Shown piece by piece: positions 5,801-6,308 of a stretch of DNA of 6,308 bases (positions are counted from its first letter, which is position 1; every line of letters begins with the position of its first letter). The stretch is from Clostridiales bacterium UBA1446 (GTDB taxonomy: Bacteria > Bacillota > Clostridia > Oscillospirales > Oscillospiraceae), in NCBI GenBank assembly GCA_002329245.1, contig DCTG01000001.1, positions 10,114-16,421 of the forward strand. Direction: 5' to 3'. Position numbers and translations under genes: made by a program. The notes beneath the pieces were generated by a model. It was not told the origin of the DNA. It saw nothing but the letters and a program-made list of their open reading frames with translations, and did no database searches.

Positions 5801-6308
5801 TTATGTCTCCACGATGATTGTTACAGCTTTAAAATTCGTCGCGTCCGCATAGGAGCCATATGCAACGATAAAGTCATTTTCCACAAGGGCGGAAAGAGAA
5901 ATGGAAGAACCTGTGGAAGCCTTGATAATGGCTTTGTATGAGTTTGCATTCACATAAATGAGCTTTTCCGTGGCTGTAAGTATGGTGACGACACGGTCTT
6001 TTGTGTTTACGGCCAATACCGCTCCGGTAATCTTTGTAGCTGTCGACGTTGTGCTTTGGAGATAAATCTCCGTGATAATGTTATCGTAAACAACCACGGA
6101 AACCTGGTCTCCCACCTGAATGGAGGGAAGCATGATAGTGGTTTTACCGCTGTATGCGCTGGCGTTTTCATCCAAGGTCAATGTCGCCGTGCTTCCGTTA
6201 TCTCTTGTGATAACCCAGACCGTGCCGCTCTTTGTCGTTGAAATGGAGGTCAGTTCGCCGGTAATCGTGTTTTCGGAAGCCGCCGCGATGATGGAAACAA
6301 TTTCACCG
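5801..6308 (-). CDS. C-terminal part of a repeat-containing surface (S-layer-like) protein
   Basis: The frame is open to the window edge and ends at TAA 5801-5803, so about 168 residues of a longer protein are seen; the ATG at 6181 is internal. The sequence is rich in Thr, Ser, Val and Ile, with no Cys or Trp-rich core. It contains two tandem beta-rich modules of about 75 residues. Each starts with a TITGEL/KITGAV strand, followed by VWVITRDNG or VVTILTATE, then a VGDQVSVVVYDNIIT or VENDFIVAYGS strand. This layout resembles the small beta-barrel repeats (GxVxSI...VGDxVxV) found in S-layer-homology and other secreted wall proteins of Firmicutes. A location outside the membrane is inferred from this resemblance; the signal peptide and any SLH domains would lie beyond the window. 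The exact family is uncertain. Confidence 0.7.
   Translation of the reverse strand, partial: GEIVSIIAAASENTITGELTSISTTKSGTVWVITRDNGSTATLTLDENASAYSGKTTIMLPSIQVGDQVSVVVYDNIITEIYLQSTTSTATKITGAVLAVNTKDRVVTILTATEKLIYVNANSYKAIIKASTGSSISLSALVENDFIVAYGSYADATNFKAVTIIVET

Noticed and set aside
1..6308. CRISPR array, tRNA or rRNA genes
   Set aside because: No regularly spaced repeats, cloverleaf with a TTCGA arm, or rRNA-like stretch was seen on either strand.

Overview
The window is most likely chromosomal DNA of a mid-GC Firmicute (Clostridia-like) at the right-hand end of a decayed integrated element, followed by ordinary host genes. This placement is an inference. It rests on the Clostridia-type tyrosine integrase, a XRE repressor remnant of the kind found in Firmicute elements, a MuF-C/zeta/ART polyvalent protein, strong GGAGG-type ribosome binding sites, and an S-layer-style surface protein.

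Positions 1-3282 (minus strand) are one uninterrupted reading frame of more than 1,080 codons, open at the left window edge. It encodes a large polyvalent protein of the kind carried by phages and conjugative elements. In order it has a Q/E-rich coiled coil, a zincin-type metallopeptidase domain (HELTH plus a downstream KEIAAD motif), a MuF C-terminal-like domain, a zeta-toxin kinase domain (GLPGAGKT) and the start of an ADP-ribosyltransferase-like domain (FRAWF...YHGT). Its N-terminus appears cut off. Inside it, in the +1 frame and filling the linker between the zeta and ART domains, lies a 78-codon ORF with a near-perfect Shine-Dalgarno sequence. This nested or overprinted gene is the most unusual feature of the window.

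Positions 3240-3634 hold a breakpoint. The 5' end of the polyvalent gene abuts the C-terminal part of a plus-strand XRE-type repressor that has lost its helix-turn-helix. An internal deletion fusing two distant parts of the element explains both truncations. A 51-codon minus-strand ORF, with its own ribosome binding site and a good sigma-70/sigma-A-type promoter, runs antisense into the repressor remnant and diverges from the integrase.

Positions 3635-4900 hold an apparently intact tyrosine integrase with all catalytic residues. It is followed by short direct and inverted repeats that could be recombinase sites, then a strong intrinsic terminator. The element's outer boundary is probably between about 4760 and 4900.

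Positions 4923-6308 look like host sequence: a LysE/RhtB-family exporter (TTG start, clear promoter) and, further upstream on the same strand, the C-terminus of a repeat-containing surface protein with its own hairpin terminator. No tRNA, rRNA or CRISPR array was seen.
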